64,000 bases of DNA from Novosphingobium nitrogenifigens DSM 19370 (GTDB taxonomy: Bacteria > Pseudomonadota > Alphaproteobacteria > Sphingomonadales > Sphingomonadaceae), in assembly GCF_000192575.1 (NCBI RefSeq), contig NZ_GL876932.1, positions 6,822-70,821 on the forward strand, given 5' to 3'. This document shows, in pieces, positions 25,325 through 34,563 of this stretch; the first letter of the stretch is position 1; each line of letters starts with the position of its first letter. A model generated the notes under the pieces. It was not told where the DNA came from and made no database searches. It worked only from the letters and a program-made list of their open reading frames with translations. Both the position numbers and the translations under genes were made by a program.

Positions 25325-27130
25325 ATGAAAGCAACCATCAAGGCAAAACTTGCCGCGACATTCGTCCTTCTCGTGGCCCTGCTCGTCGTCGTCGTCGGCC
25401 TCAGCCTCGCACGGCTGAGCACGCTCAACCAGGCGATCACCGATGTCATCGCGGGTCCAGCCAAGCGCCAGGAACTGGCCCTCTCTCTCGACGGCAAGAT
25501 CAACTACGCCCTGCGCCAGGAAAAGAACATGGCGCTGGCAGGCGATGTCGATACGGCCCGGAAATTCGATGCTGAACTGCTCAAGACGCGCAGCGAGGCC
25601 CAGACGCTGATTGCGGCAGGCGTATCCCATGCCTCGCCCGAAGGCGCGCCCATCTGGAGCAAGATCCAGGCCAGGTGGGCCGAGCTTCTGCCTGTCGAGG
25701 ATGAGATCCGCTCGCTGAGCCTTGACGGCAAGAAGACGCAGGCCGGCGAACTGTCGATGACCCGCGCGCGGGACGCGGCCAATGCCATGAGCGAGCAAAT
25801 CGCCCAGCTCGTCGACATTGCGCAAAAGGACATGACCAAGGCAGATGCTGACACCAGCGCTCTCTATGATGAAGCGCGCACCACGCTGATCATCACCGCC
25901 CTCATCGCCATTGCCATCGCGGTTTCGGGCGGCGTGTGGATCTCGCTCACCATTTCCCGCGGCCTTACCAAAGTGCGCGTCGCCGTTGATGCCGTGGCGA
26001 TCGGCGATCTCGATCAGGAAATCGTCATCAACAGCAACGACGAAATCCGCGAACTGGTCGACACCGTCAACCGCATGACCGCGAACCAGCGCAAGACCGC
26101 CGATCTCGCTGACCGCATCGCTGGGGGTGACTTGACCGTCAATCACACCGCGCTGTCCGACAAGGACCGCCTCGGTCACGCGCTGATCGCGATGATCGAA
26201 CGCCTGCGCAGCGTGGTCGGCGATGCTCTGGTCGCTGCGGGCAATGTCTCGGCCAGTGCCCAGCAGATGGCCGCCGGATCGGAAACCCTGTCGCAGGGCG
26301 CAACCGAACAGGCTTCGGCCACCGAGGAAGCGTCGAGCTCGATCGAGGAAATGGCGGGCAATATCAAGCAGAACGCCGACAACGCTGCCCAGACCGAAAA
26401 GATCGCGCGCCAGTCGGCCAAGGATGCCGACGTCAGCGGCAGTGCCGTGCGCAAGGCGGTCGACGCCATGCAGGTGATCGCGACCAAGATCTCGATCGTG
26501 CAGGAAATCGCGCGCCAGACCGACCTTCTCGCGCTCAACGCGGCGGTCGAGGCGGCCCGTGCGGGTGAACATGGCCGCGGCTTTGCCGTCGTCGCCAGCG
26601 AAGTGCGCAAACTTGCCGAACGCAGCCAGGAAGCCGCGACCGAAATCAGCTCGCTGTCGACCGACACGGTCAAGGCCGCTGCCGAAGCCGGCGAAATGCT
26701 GACGCGCCTTGTCCCCGACATTCGCCGCACCGCCGAACTGGTCTCCGAAATCAGTGCGGCCTGTCGCGAACAGGACATCGGCGCGGCCCAGATCAACACC
26801 GCGATCCAGCAGCTCGACAAGGTGACCCAGCAGAACGCGGGCGCGTCCGAGGAAATCTCGGCAACGGCCGAGGAACTGGCGTCGCAGGCCGAAGAACTGC
26901 AGGCGAGCGTCGCCTTCTTCCGCACCGACGAGCATGGCGGCCATGCCGCACCCCGTCGCGCGCCGGTCGCACGCCCGGTCGCGGCAGCCCCCCGTCGCGC
27001 ACCCGCCGTCGCCCGGACCGTGCGCCCCGGCTCGATCGCGGATCAGCAGGCCCGCGTACAGGGTTTCGCGCTCGACATGACCCAGGGCGGCGCGGACGCC
27101 GAAGACCTCGATTTCGAGCAGGTCGCGTGA
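25325..27130 (+). CDS. Methyl-accepting chemotaxis protein with four-helix sensor
   Basis: 601-aa transmembrane receptor. Start ATG 25325 follows GGAGGG; the longer frame to 25247 overlaps cheW. Parts: TM1 ([17 protein letters not shown]), a helical periplasmic domain of about 150 residues (4HB type), TM2 ([20 protein letters not shown]), HAMP ([20 protein letters not shown]), methylation helices and the signalling tip ([38 protein letters not shown]). The last 60 residues are a Pro/Arg/Ala-rich linker ending EDLDFEQVA, with no NWETF pentapeptide, so CheR must bind it another way. Ligand unknown. The GTG of the next cheW overlaps its stop (27127-27130). Confidence 0.95.
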   Translation: MKATIKAKLAATFVLLVALLVVVVGLSLARLSTLNQAITDVIAGPAKRQELALSLDGKINYALRQEKNMALAGDVDTARKFDAELLKTRSEAQTLIAAGVSHASPEGAPIWSKIQARWAELLPVEDEIRSLSLDGKKTQAGELSMTRARDAANAMSEQIAQLVDIAQKDMTKADADTSALYDEARTTLIITALIAIAIAVSGGVWISLTISRGLTKVRVAVDAVAIGDLDQEIVINSNDEIRELVDTVNRMTANQRKTADLADRIAGGDLTVNHTALSDKDRLGHALIAMIERLRSVVGDALVAAGNVSASAQQMAAGSETLSQGATEQASATEEASSSIEEMAGNIKQNADNAAQTEKIARQSAKDADVSGSAVRKAVDAMQVIATKISIVQEIARQTDLLALNAAVEAARAGEHGRGFAVVASEVRKLAERSQEAATEISSLSTDTVKAAAEAGEMLTRLVPDIRRTAELVSEISAACREQDIGAAQINTAIQQLDKVTQQNAGASEEISATAEELASQAEELQASVAFFRTDEHGGHAAPRRAPVARPVAAAPRRAPAVARTVRPGSIADQQARVQGFALDMTQGGADAEDLDFEQVA

Positions 27131-27621
27131 CCGGCGCCGATCCGATCCAGGCCGTGACCTTCGGCATCGGATCCGAAGTCTTTGCGGTCCCGGTCGCCAT
27201 CGTGCGCGAGATCCTCGACTATCAGGAACCATTCCGGCTGCCCAATGCACCGGAACACTTCCTGGGACTGATCGATGTGCGCGGCGTCGGCGTCCCGACG
27301 ATCGACCTGCGCCTGCGCCTTGGCCTTCCCGCCAAGGCGCCGACGCCCCTCACCCGCATCCTGATCGCCGAATTGCCGCAAGGCGAAGGCCGCGAACCCC
27401 TGCTGCTCGGGCTCATCATCGATCGCGCCCTGGTGGTCAGTGCCTTTGCCCGCAGCGATCTCGAAACCGCACCCGACATCGGGGTGCGCTGGCGATCGGA
27501 TTATATCACCGGTGTCATCCGACAGGACGGGGGCTTTGTCGTGATGATCGACATCGCCCGCGTGCTGACGAGCGAGGACACTGCACTTGTCGCTGCCGCC
27601 CCTCGCGGGCAGGCTGCCTGA
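27127..27621 (+). CDS. cheW: CheW adaptor protein (second copy)
   Basis: 164-aa CheW-type adaptor: [60 protein letters not shown]. It begins at GTG 27127, overlapping the receptor stop as GTGA. Differs from the first CheW along its length, so probably not a recent duplicate. CheR follows 11 bp after its stop. Confidence 0.93.
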   Translation: MTGADPIQAVTFGIGSEVFAVPVAIVREILDYQEPFRLPNAPEHFLGLIDVRGVGVPTIDLRLRLGLPAKAPTPLTRILIAELPQGEGREPLLLGLIIDRALVVSAFARSDLETAPDIGVRWRSDYITGVIRQDGGFVVMIDIARVLTSEDTALVAAAPRGQAA

Positions 27622-27632
27622 GGAACCGCGCC

Positions 27633-28502
27633 TTGGCCCTTTCCGCCCCCGCCCTGAACCGTACGCCGTCTCCGTCAGGAGCGAGCATCAGCATGCGGCA
27701 ATTCCGCCGGATCGCCGAATTCATCGAAGGGCACACCGGGATCAGGATGCCCGAAACGAAAGTGCATCTGATCGAAAGCCGCTTGGTCAAGCGGATCAGG
27801 GCGGCGGGTTTCTCCAGCATCGACGCTTATTGCGACCATATTCTCTCGATCGGCGTCGATGACGAGGATGTCACGGCCTTCATCAACGCGGTGACCACCA
27901 ACAAGACGGATTTCTTTCGGGAATCCTCGCATTTCGATTACCTTGCGCGCGCGATCCTGCCTGCCTTGCGCGCGGAGGGCCGATCGCTTGTCCGATGCTG
28001 GAGCGCGGCGGCCTCAACCGGCATGGAGGCCTATACCCTGGCCATGGTCCTCGCCGATTTCATGGACGGGACCGACGGCCAGGATTTCTCGATCCTTGCG
28101 ACCGATATCGACACTGCCGTTCTGCAAGAGGCATGGCGCGGCATCTATTCGCTCGCCGCGCTCAAGCCGGTGCCCCCGGCGCTGCGGGCACGCTATGTCG
28201 CCTCTGCCCGCGACCGCAGCCGCAAGGAAGCGCGGATCGTTCCGGCCCTGCGCCGGAAAGTCACCTTCGCCCGGCTCAACCTGATGGACAGCCATTATCC
28301 GGTCGGCGATCCGATGGATGTCATCTTTTGCCGCAACGTCCTCATTTATTTTGAAAAAGAGACGCAAGCCGGTGTCATTGCCCGCCTTTGCGACAATCTG
28401 CGCCCGGGCGGGCACCTTATCCTCGGGCATTCGGAATCGATCAGCGGTCTCAATGTGCCGCTCGTTCCCGTGTCCAACACCGTATTCAGAAAGAAGGGCT
28501 GA
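27633..28502 (+). CDS. cheR: CheR receptor methyltransferase
   Basis: 289-aa SAM-dependent glutamate methyltransferase of the chemotaxis adaptation system. N-terminal helical domain ([19 protein letters not shown]), [15 protein letters not shown], then the SAM-binding core [30 protein letters not shown] and [14 protein letters not shown]. Start TTG 27633 follows GAGGAA; ATG 27693 is the alternative. The receptor in this operon lacks the CheR-binding pentapeptide. Followed by cheB. Confidence 0.94.
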   Translation: MALSAPALNRTPSPSGASISMRQFRRIAEFIEGHTGIRMPETKVHLIESRLVKRIRAAGFSSIDAYCDHILSIGVDDEDVTAFINAVTTNKTDFFRESSHFDYLARAILPALRAEGRSLVRCWSAAASTGMEAYTLAMVLADFMDGTDGQDFSILATDIDTAVLQEAWRGIYSLAALKPVPPALRARYVASARDRSRKEARIVPALRRKVTFARLNLMDSHYPVGDPMDVIFCRNVLIYFEKETQAGVIARLCDNLRPGGHLILGHSESISGLNVPLVPVSNTVFRKKG

Positions 28503-28506
28503 CCGC

Positions 28507-29580
28507 ATGGGCCGCAAGATCCGCGTCCTGGTCGTGGACGATTCCGCCAGCGTTCGGCAAACGATGACTGCAATCCTGTCCGCCGATCCCGAGATCGAGG
28601 TGATCGCGGCGGCCAGCGATCCTTTCGCCGCCGCCCGCTACATCAAGGACGAGCTGCCCGATGTCGTCACGCTCGACGTCGAAATGCCGCGCATGGACGG
28701 AATCACCTTTCTGCGCAAACTGATGAGCCAGTGCCCGGTGCCGGTGGTCATGTGTTCCTCGCTCACCGAAGAGGGATCGGAAACCCTGCTTCAGGCGCTG
28801 GAGGCGGGCGCGGTCGACGTGATCCTGAAACCGCGCGCGGGTGTCGCCGATTTTCTCGCCGAACAGAACCAGCGCATCCGCGACGTGGTCAAGGGCGCGG
28901 CCCATGCCAAAGTCTCGCGCCGTGCCGACCGCGCGCCGCTGCGTCCCGAAGGCAAGCTGACCGCCGATGCCATGCTGCCCCCGCCCATTGCCCGCGCGAT
29001 GAGCCGGACGACCGAGATGGTCGTGTGCATCGGCGCCTCGACCGGCGGGACCGAAGCCTTGCGCGAAGTGCTCGAAGCCCTGCCCGCCAATGCGCCGGGC
29101 ATCGTCGTCGTCCAGCACATGCCCGAACAATTCACCCGCTCGTTCGCCGCACGGCTCAACGCCCGTTGCGAAGTGGACGTGAAAGAGGCCGAGGACGGCG
29201 ATACCGTCATGCGCGGTCATGTCCTGATCGCGCCGGGCGGACGCCACACCCTGCTCGCGCGGCAGGGCGCCCGCTATGTCGTTTCGGTGCGCGAAGGGCC
29301 GCTGGTCTCGCGCCATCGCCCTTCGGTCAACGTGCTGTTCCGCTCTGCCGCCCAATGGGCCGGGGCCAATGCGGTCGGCGTGATCATGACCGGAATGGGC
29401 GACGACGGCGCACAAGGTCTGCTCGAAATGCGGCAGGCAGGCGCACGAACCATTGCACAGAACGAAGCCACCTCGGTCGTCTTCGGCATGCCCAGGGAAG
29501 CCATCGCGCTGGGTGCTGCCGAGCGGATCGTCCCTCTCGGCGCGATTGCGCGCGAGATGATCCAGGCAGGCATGCGATAA
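28507..29580 (+). CDS. cheB: CheB receptor methylesterase/deamidase
   Basis: 357-aa protein: receiver with Asp57 ([13 protein letters not shown]), linker, then CheB esterase with the catalytic Ser in [12 protein letters not shown], His in [10 protein letters not shown] and Asp in [11 protein letters not shown]. It removes methyl groups from receptor glutamates when phosphorylated by CheA. ATG 28507 follows the cheR stop by 4 bp; the longer frame is a shadow inside cheR. No cheD is present in the operon. Confidence 0.96.
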   Translation: MGRKIRVLVVDDSASVRQTMTAILSADPEIEVIAAASDPFAAARYIKDELPDVVTLDVEMPRMDGITFLRKLMSQCPVPVVMCSSLTEEGSETLLQALEAGAVDVILKPRAGVADFLAEQNQRIRDVVKGAAHAKVSRRADRAPLRPEGKLTADAMLPPPIARAMSRTTEMVVCIGASTGGTEALREVLEALPANAPGIVVVQHMPEQFTRSFAARLNARCEVDVKEAEDGDTVMRGHVLIAPGGRHTLLARQGARYVVSVREGPLVSRHRPSVNVLFRSAAQWAGANAVGVIMTGMGDDGAQGLLEMRQAGARTIAQNEATSVVFGMPREAIALGAAERIVPLGAIAREMIQAGMR

Positions 29581-29596
29581 GGGGAGAAGACATCTG

Positions 29597-31360
29597 ATGC
29601 GGCACGAAACCTTTCCCGACACGACCCATTTCATCCCGCCATCGGCGCTGGGCGAAGGCGTAACCGCGCAGGCGCGCGCAGGCCTTGCGGGCATTGTCGA
29701 ACGGCTCGATTCCCACTTCATGCCCGCCGGGCTTACGCTGGCGCGGCTGGTCGAAACGATGGGCGCGGTTCTGGGCGGTCTCGACGCGGTGACCCGCGCT
29801 TTCGGCCACGGGGCCGAAGGCACCGATGCGGCGGACAACCTGCTTTCCGCCGCCCGCCGCCTGTCCGAAGCGCCCGACCGGCAGGCCGGACGCGCGGTCC
29901 AGATCGCGGCCATGCTCGACATCACCCGCAAATTGTCGGCAACCAGCAGTGAAATCGGCCGTGTCCTGACCGTTTTGCAGTTCTATGCCGTCAATCTGAA
30001 GATCGCGGCAGCAGGCGCCGACGAATTCATCGAATTTGCCGGAGACATGAGCGTCAAGCTCGCGACCGGGGGCAAGGAAGTCGATCTCTTCAAGCGCGAA
30101 GTCGCGACCATGCTCGCCAGCCTCAGCGAGATGCGATCGGTCGACGAAGTGCTCGCCCGCGAATGTGCGCGGGTCGTCCCCGCCGTCCCCGACCGGCTCG
30201 CGGTCGAAGTCGGCCAGCTTCGCAAACGGCAGAAAAACCTGACCGATGTATCCCGCAACGCGCGCGAGATCGTCCTGCGCCTGCAAGGCGGCGTCGGCCG
30301 GGCTCTGGGCGCGATCCAGATCGGCGACATTGCCCGGCAAAGGCTTGAGCATGTGCTCGACGCATGCCGGGTCTTCGACGAAGTCATGGCCCATCCCGAA
30401 ACGCGTGATCCGGCCGGGACGCGCGGCCACATGCTCCATCTCTTTGCCGCCCAGCTCGACGACCTGACCCATGAATTCAGCGACCAGACCGGCGAACTGC
30501 TGAGCGCGCTCGACGTGCTCGCTCCCGATTGCGACACCTTGCTCGATCAGGGCGGGCGCCACGGAACCGTGCAGGACAGCGGCCTGTTTCTGCGCGATCT
30601 CGACGAATGCATTACCGGCGCACACGGGATGACGCGCCAATTGCACCGCGCCGACGAAAAGGCAGCCGAAATCGCCGATGTCGTCCTGCGCATGGCCGCC
30701 ACTTTGCGCGAGCGGGTGCAGGTGATCGAGGAACTGCGCTTCGAAGTCGATTACATGGCGATCAACGTCAACATTCGCGCCCGGCGCGATGCCGCGATCG
30801 GCAAACCGGTCGCGGTCATTTCCGACGAGATCCGCGTCTGTTCGCAACAATTGGCCGATCTGACACTGGCGATTTCGGAAGTCGCCGACGAACTGGGTCA
30901 GGTCAGCCAGGGCTTTGAAGCCCAGCGCGCAGGCGCCGACGAACCCGATGTCGACGAAACGCTCTCGGCCGCGCTCTCGATCATCCGCGACGGCTCTCGC
31001 CAGGCTGAAACGGCCATGTCCGGACTCGATACCAGCGCGCAGGACATTGTCGCGATGATCCACGGCGCGGTCGACGAACTCTCGATTTGCGGCACTCTGA
31101 CCCGCAATTTGCAGAGCCTGACCCGCACCTTCACCGACATGGCCGATGCAGGCGAACCGATGATCGAGGATTGCATCGACCATCCCGTCGTCGCGATGAT
31201 GGATACCATGGGGCGCAGCTATACCATGGCCAGCGAACGCGTGGTTCACGACCGGTTCCTGCTGCCGGGCATGGAACCGCTGTGCAAGGCCCCGGCGGCG
31301 TCTGCTTTCGATGCGGGAAGCGACGAGGACGACGACGATTTCGGAGACGTGTTCCTGTGA
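29597..31360 (+). CDS. Soluble helical protein with two degenerate MCP-like hairpins
   Basis: 587-aa protein with no signal peptide, membrane segment or HAMP; helical throughout, acidic C-terminus (SDEDDDDFGDVFL). The stretch from residue 387 (MAINVNIRARRDAA...AVISDEIR) resembles a worn version of the receptor tip [14 protein letters not shown]...VVASEVR. An earlier stretch from about residue 129 (FYAVNLKIAAAGADEF) looks like a second one. QIGDIARQRLEHV recalls a motif I associate with chemotaxis-associated coiled coils. It lies in the chemotaxis operon, 16 bp after cheB, and its stop overlaps the next gene (GTGA). Possibly a cytoplasmic scaffold or signal modulator; function not known. Confidence 0.75.
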   Translation: MRHETFPDTTHFIPPSALGEGVTAQARAGLAGIVERLDSHFMPAGLTLARLVETMGAVLGGLDAVTRAFGHGAEGTDAADNLLSAARRLSEAPDRQAGRAVQIAAMLDITRKLSATSSEIGRVLTVLQFYAVNLKIAAAGADEFIEFAGDMSVKLATGGKEVDLFKREVATMLASLSEMRSVDEVLARECARVVPAVPDRLAVEVGQLRKRQKNLTDVSRNAREIVLRLQGGVGRALGAIQIGDIARQRLEHVLDACRVFDEVMAHPETRDPAGTRGHMLHLFAAQLDDLTHEFSDQTGELLSALDVLAPDCDTLLDQGGRHGTVQDSGLFLRDLDECITGAHGMTRQLHRADEKAAEIADVVLRMAATLRERVQVIEELRFEVDYMAINVNIRARRDAAIGKPVAVISDEIRVCSQQLADLTLAISEVADELGQVSQGFEAQRAGADEPDVDETLSAALSIIRDGSRQAETAMSGLDTSAQDIVAMIHGAVDELSICGTLTRNLQSLTRTFTDMADAGEPMIEDCIDHPVVAMMDTMGRSYTMASERVVHDRFLLPGMEPLCKAPAASAFDAGSDEDDDDFGDVFL

Positions 31361-33483
31361 AGGCCGTTGATGCGTCCGGAATGGCATGCGGTTCGGCGCA
31401 AAGCGCGCCGGGCGATGCGACGCGGCCTGCCCGCGCGGGCGCTGTTTCCCCGACGGATGCGGGACTTTCCGAACGGTTGCGTCCGGCCGGGCTGGCGGTG
31501 CTGTGCATCGGCCCGGACGGCTGCATCACCTATGCAAACGACAGTTTCCTGCGTTGTACCGGGCACAGCTTTCCCGACATCAGCGGGCGGCACTATTCCT
31601 GCGTCGTCGATGTGCCCGTGCTCGAAGACATGGACTTCCTGCGTCCCGATGCGGCGACCGCCAACGCAGGTGCGGGCGACGGCGAACGCGCCGGGCCCAT
31701 TCCGCTGATCCGCAAGGACAAGGAGACGTTCTGGTCCTACGGCACCTTGCAGCCGATGACCGGAGAGGGGCAGGACGGCACCTGCCTTGCCTGCCACGCG
31801 TTCGACGGACCGGGCCGAATGCTGTTCGAACAGGCGGCGATGATCCGGGGGATCGACCGCCATTTCCTGATCGCGGAATATGCGATCGACGGCGCCCTCA
31901 TGGCCGCCAATGCGCGGTTCCTCGAAGCCTTTCACTATCGCGCCGAGGACGTGATCGGACAGGATCACGCCATTTTCCTGAGCGAGGCTTATGCGGTCAC
32001 ATCCGAATATGCCAATTTCTGGAAATCCTTTCGCCTGGGCGCGAGCCACAGCATCCACGATGTGCGGTTCGGTCGGCATCGCCGCGAAGTGTGGATCGAC
32101 GCGGTCTATTTCACTGTCGCCGACAGCCGGGGCACCCCGGTCAAAGTGGTCCAGATCGGCCGGGATCTCACTCTGCAAAAACAGGCGGAGCAGGATCGCG
32201 CGCGGGAATTCGCGCGGGCGGAAAGCATCGATTGCCTGACCGGGCTCGAAAACCGCACCTCGTTCATGCGCTCGGTGCAGAAATACTTCAATCCGGTCAC
32301 CAATTGCACCCCGTTCTCCGGGCTGCTCGCGGTCATCGACATCAACCGCTTTTCCGCGATCAACACCGCCTACGGCAACGAAGCGGGCGACGCGATCCTG
32401 TGGGTCGTCGCCAAACGGCTGAAGTCGGCCTTGCGCAGCCATGACATATCCTCGCGGATCGACAGCGACATGTTCGGCGTCTTCATCGAAAGCCTTCCCC
32501 CCGGCACCGACGGGCACAAGACGGTAATCGAACGCATCCTGCGCGAAATTTCGGCCCCCATCGAATTCGGCGACGAACAGATCGCACTGACCGCATCGGC
32601 GGGCGTGGTGACGGGCGATGGCTGGAAACTCGCGCGCGAGGCGGGCGAGGACGACATCCTTGCCTGCGCGCAGGCCGCGCTGAAAGCGGCCAAGACGCTC
32701 GACCTCAACGCCTATCGCCTGTTCGACATCGAATTCGCCCATGCGGCCAAGCGCCGGATGACGATCGGGCGCGATCTCGACAGCGCGATGCAGGCCGAAA
32801 CCATCACCCTGCACTATCAGCCGGTGGTCTCGTTCACCGACAAGCGTCCGGTCGGCTACGAAGCGCTGGCGCGGTGGACCCACGACACCATGGGACCGAT
32901 CGCGCCGCCCGAATTCATCTCGATCGCCGAAGAGACCGGCGCGATCCATTGTCTGGGCAAATACCTGTTCGACAAGGCGGTGAAGTTCGCGTCCACGCTC
33001 GACGACAACCTGTGGGTCGCCATCAACGTCTCGCCGATCCAGTTGCAGCGCAAGGAATTCTCGACCGGCGCCATGGACATCGTCCGACGCTACGGCATCC
33101 ATCCCCACCGCATCGACATCGAGATCACCGAAAGCGCCTCGCTCGACATGTCGCGAACGGTTCAGGACAACCTGCGCAATTTGCGCGACTTCGGCTTCAG
33201 CATCTCGCTCGACGATTTCGGCACCGGGTTCTCGTCCTTGTCGCAACTGCTCAACTTGCGCGCCGACCGGATCAAGATCGACCAGAGCTTCACCCGGGGA
33301 TGCCTGCAATCGCCCGAAAAAGTCGGCATCATCCGCTCGATCCTGGGTCTGAGCGCCGCGATGGGGATGCAAGTCGTCGCCGAAGGGATCGAGACCCCCG
33401 AGATCTCCGACCTGCTTCAGGACCTGGGCTGCGACTATGGACAGGGATACCTGTTCGGAAAACCGATGGATCTCGGCGGCTGA
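31357..33483 (+). CDS. PAS-PAS-GGDEF(degenerate)-EAL c-di-GMP phosphodiesterase
   Basis: 708-aa cytoplasmic protein started at GTG 31357, which overlaps the previous stop as GTGA. Two PAS-like regions (about 45-110 with GLAVLCIGPDGCITYAND; about 165-290 with FLEAFHYRAEDVIGQDHAIF) precede a GGDEF domain whose signature is changed to RIDSDMF (about residue 368), so cyclase activity is unlikely. The EAL domain is intact: GYEALARW (about 501), INVSPIQL, IDIEITESA, SLDDFGTGFSSL, RIKIDQSF, VVAEGIET, GQGYLFGKP. It should hydrolyse c-di-GMP, perhaps with the dead GGDEF as GTP sensor. It ends the chemotaxis operon and links taxis to c-di-GMP. Confidence 0.92.
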   Translation: MKAVDASGMACGSAQSAPGDATRPARAGAVSPTDAGLSERLRPAGLAVLCIGPDGCITYANDSFLRCTGHSFPDISGRHYSCVVDVPVLEDMDFLRPDAATANAGAGDGERAGPIPLIRKDKETFWSYGTLQPMTGEGQDGTCLACHAFDGPGRMLFEQAAMIRGIDRHFLIAEYAIDGALMAANARFLEAFHYRAEDVIGQDHAIFLSEAYAVTSEYANFWKSFRLGASHSIHDVRFGRHRREVWIDAVYFTVADSRGTPVKVVQIGRDLTLQKQAEQDRAREFARAESIDCLTGLENRTSFMRSVQKYFNPVTNCTPFSGLLAVIDINRFSAINTAYGNEAGDAILWVVAKRLKSALRSHDISSRIDSDMFGVFIESLPPGTDGHKTVIERILREISAPIEFGDEQIALTASAGVVTGDGWKLAREAGEDDILACAQAALKAAKTLDLNAYRLFDIEFAHAAKRRMTIGRDLDSAMQAETITLHYQPVVSFTDKRPVGYEALARWTHDTMGPIAPPEFISIAEETGAIHCLGKYLFDKAVKFASTLDDNLWVAINVSPIQLQRKEFSTGAMDIVRRYGIHPHRIDIEITESASLDMSRTVQDNLRNLRDFGFSISLDDFGTGFSSLSQLLNLRADRIKIDQSFTRGCLQSPEKVGIIRSILGLSAAMGMQVVAEGIETPEISDLLQDLGCDYGQGYLFGKPMDLGG

Positions 33484-33572
33484 TCCTCTGAAACCTCATG
33501 GTGGTTGACGAGCCGAGCCGTGTTGCCGCACTCGCGATGCGAACACGCTTTTAAGAACAGGAACGACACACC

Positions 33573-33809
33573 ATGACCACGACGACGCAGGACCCGCGAG
33601 ACCACTTTGCCCATTGCATCCAGGTGTTCGGCGGAGTGACCGCCGCGTCCCGCCGCCTCGACATCGACGAACGGGCCCTCCGGCGTTTCGTCAACGGTGA
33701 ACGCCCGGTCAGCCAGAACCTGCTCGAGGATACCGCAAAGGCGCTTCGCCTCCTGATTGCCGAAGCCGAAGCTGCGGAAAAAGGGATCGCAAGCATTCTG
33801 GGTTCGTGA
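33573..33809 (+). CDS. Small helix-turn-helix-like protein, 78 aa
   Basis: Short basic-acidic helical protein: HFAHCIQVFGGVTAASRRLD, DERALRRFVNGERPVSQNLL. The order of helices (GGVTAASRRLDIDERALRRFVNG) is like an XRE-type DNA-binding domain without a sensor part. ATG 33573 is preceded by AGGAACGACACACC. Free-standing, 89 bp after the phosphodiesterase gene. A long inverted repeat follows its stop. Confidence 0.7.
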   Translation: MTTTTQDPRDHFAHCIQVFGGVTAASRRLDIDERALRRFVNGERPVSQNLLEDTAKALRLLIAEAEAAEKGIASILGS

Positions 33810-33844
33810 CCGGACAAGCGTCCCGGCGACAGGCAGTGCCAGGC

Positions 33845-33874
33845 GTGACACTTTGCCCGAAGGCAAAGTGTCAC
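33845..33874. promoter_or_regulatory. Perfect 13-bp inverted repeat
   Basis: GTGACACTTTGCC (33845-33857) and GGCAAAGTGTCAC (33862-33874) are exact inverse copies around the four bases CGAA. It lies 36 bp after the small HTH gene and about 75 bp before ATG 33949. There is no T-run, so it could be an operator, a Rho-type terminator or a leader hairpin. The stem is long enough to be deliberate. Confidence 0.7.
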
Positions 33875-33948
33875 AGATGACAAAAGCACTTCGCCGCCAT
33901 TTCCGGGGATTCCCAAGAGTCACGATTTGTGCTTGTTTGCGGCTCGTT

Positions 33949-34554
33949 ATGTTTCATTCGATCCGCCTCTCGTCCCAAGGAAATGCGTCCGGCATGGCCG
34001 CGCTGCTGGACGCGATTGCGCGGGCCAGCGCGCGGCCGCGCTATGCCTTCATGCTCTTGTGCCTGATCGCGGAAGTTGCCGACGGCAACGGGCAGGCAGG
34101 GCCCTTCGTGGCGCGCGGGAACACCTTGCTCACCTTGCGCGACTGGCTGAGCGAAGGTCTTCTGCCGATCGGGGCCCGCGATCCCCGGCGCAAGGCCTTG
34201 ACCGAGCGTGTGCGCGACGATCTTGCGCGCAAGGGCAAATTGACCGCGAACCCTGATGAGGCGGATGCCTCGATCGCAATGGAAGCGCGCGACCGCATCC
34301 GTTCGTCGACCAAGACCAACCTCAGCCGCGCGGCATCCGAAATGGTCCGTGCAGGTCTCCTGCGCCGTCATTACGCGGGCTATTGCGTCGATCATCACAA
34401 CCGCGGCGGCCATCGGCATGTTGTCTATGAACTGATCGGCGAAGCCCGCTGCCTACTCGGCCTTATCCCCGGACAGACGGACGTACGCGCGACCCACCCC
34501 GAAATGCCGAGCCCGCCGCCCGCATCACGGCAGGGCGAATTCGCGTTCCACTAG
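33949..34554 (+). CDS. Hypothetical protein, possible winged-helix DNA-binding protein
   Basis: 201-aa protein of unknown function. It begins MFHSIRLSSQGNASGMAALL, is mostly helical with many Arg/Lys (RDPRRKALTERVRDDLARKG), and has TNLSRAASEMVRAGLLRRHY followed by a His-rich YCVDHHNRGGHRHVVYELIG, which resembles the recognition helix and wing of a winged-helix fold. I start at ATG 33949, after the inverted repeat; the frame extends to 33757 but overlaps the HTH gene. It converges with the TonB receptor gene (9 bp between stops). No family named. Confidence 0.65.
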   Translation: MFHSIRLSSQGNASGMAALLDAIARASARPRYAFMLLCLIAEVADGNGQAGPFVARGNTLLTLRDWLSEGLLPIGARDPRRKALTERVRDDLARKGKLTANPDEADASIAMEARDRIRSSTKTNLSRAASEMVRAGLLRRHYAGYCVDHHNRGGHRHVVYELIGEARCLLGLIPGQTDVRATHPEMPSPPPASRQGEFAFH

Positions 34555-34563
34555 GCTGTAAAC

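Noticed and set aside
25187..27250. 687-aa minus-strand frame opposite the receptor
   Set aside because: Shadow of the MCP gene; low-complexity translation.
29384..31387. 667-aa minus-strand frame
   Set aside because: Opposite cheB and the helical protein, both part of a coupled operon; no recognisable family.
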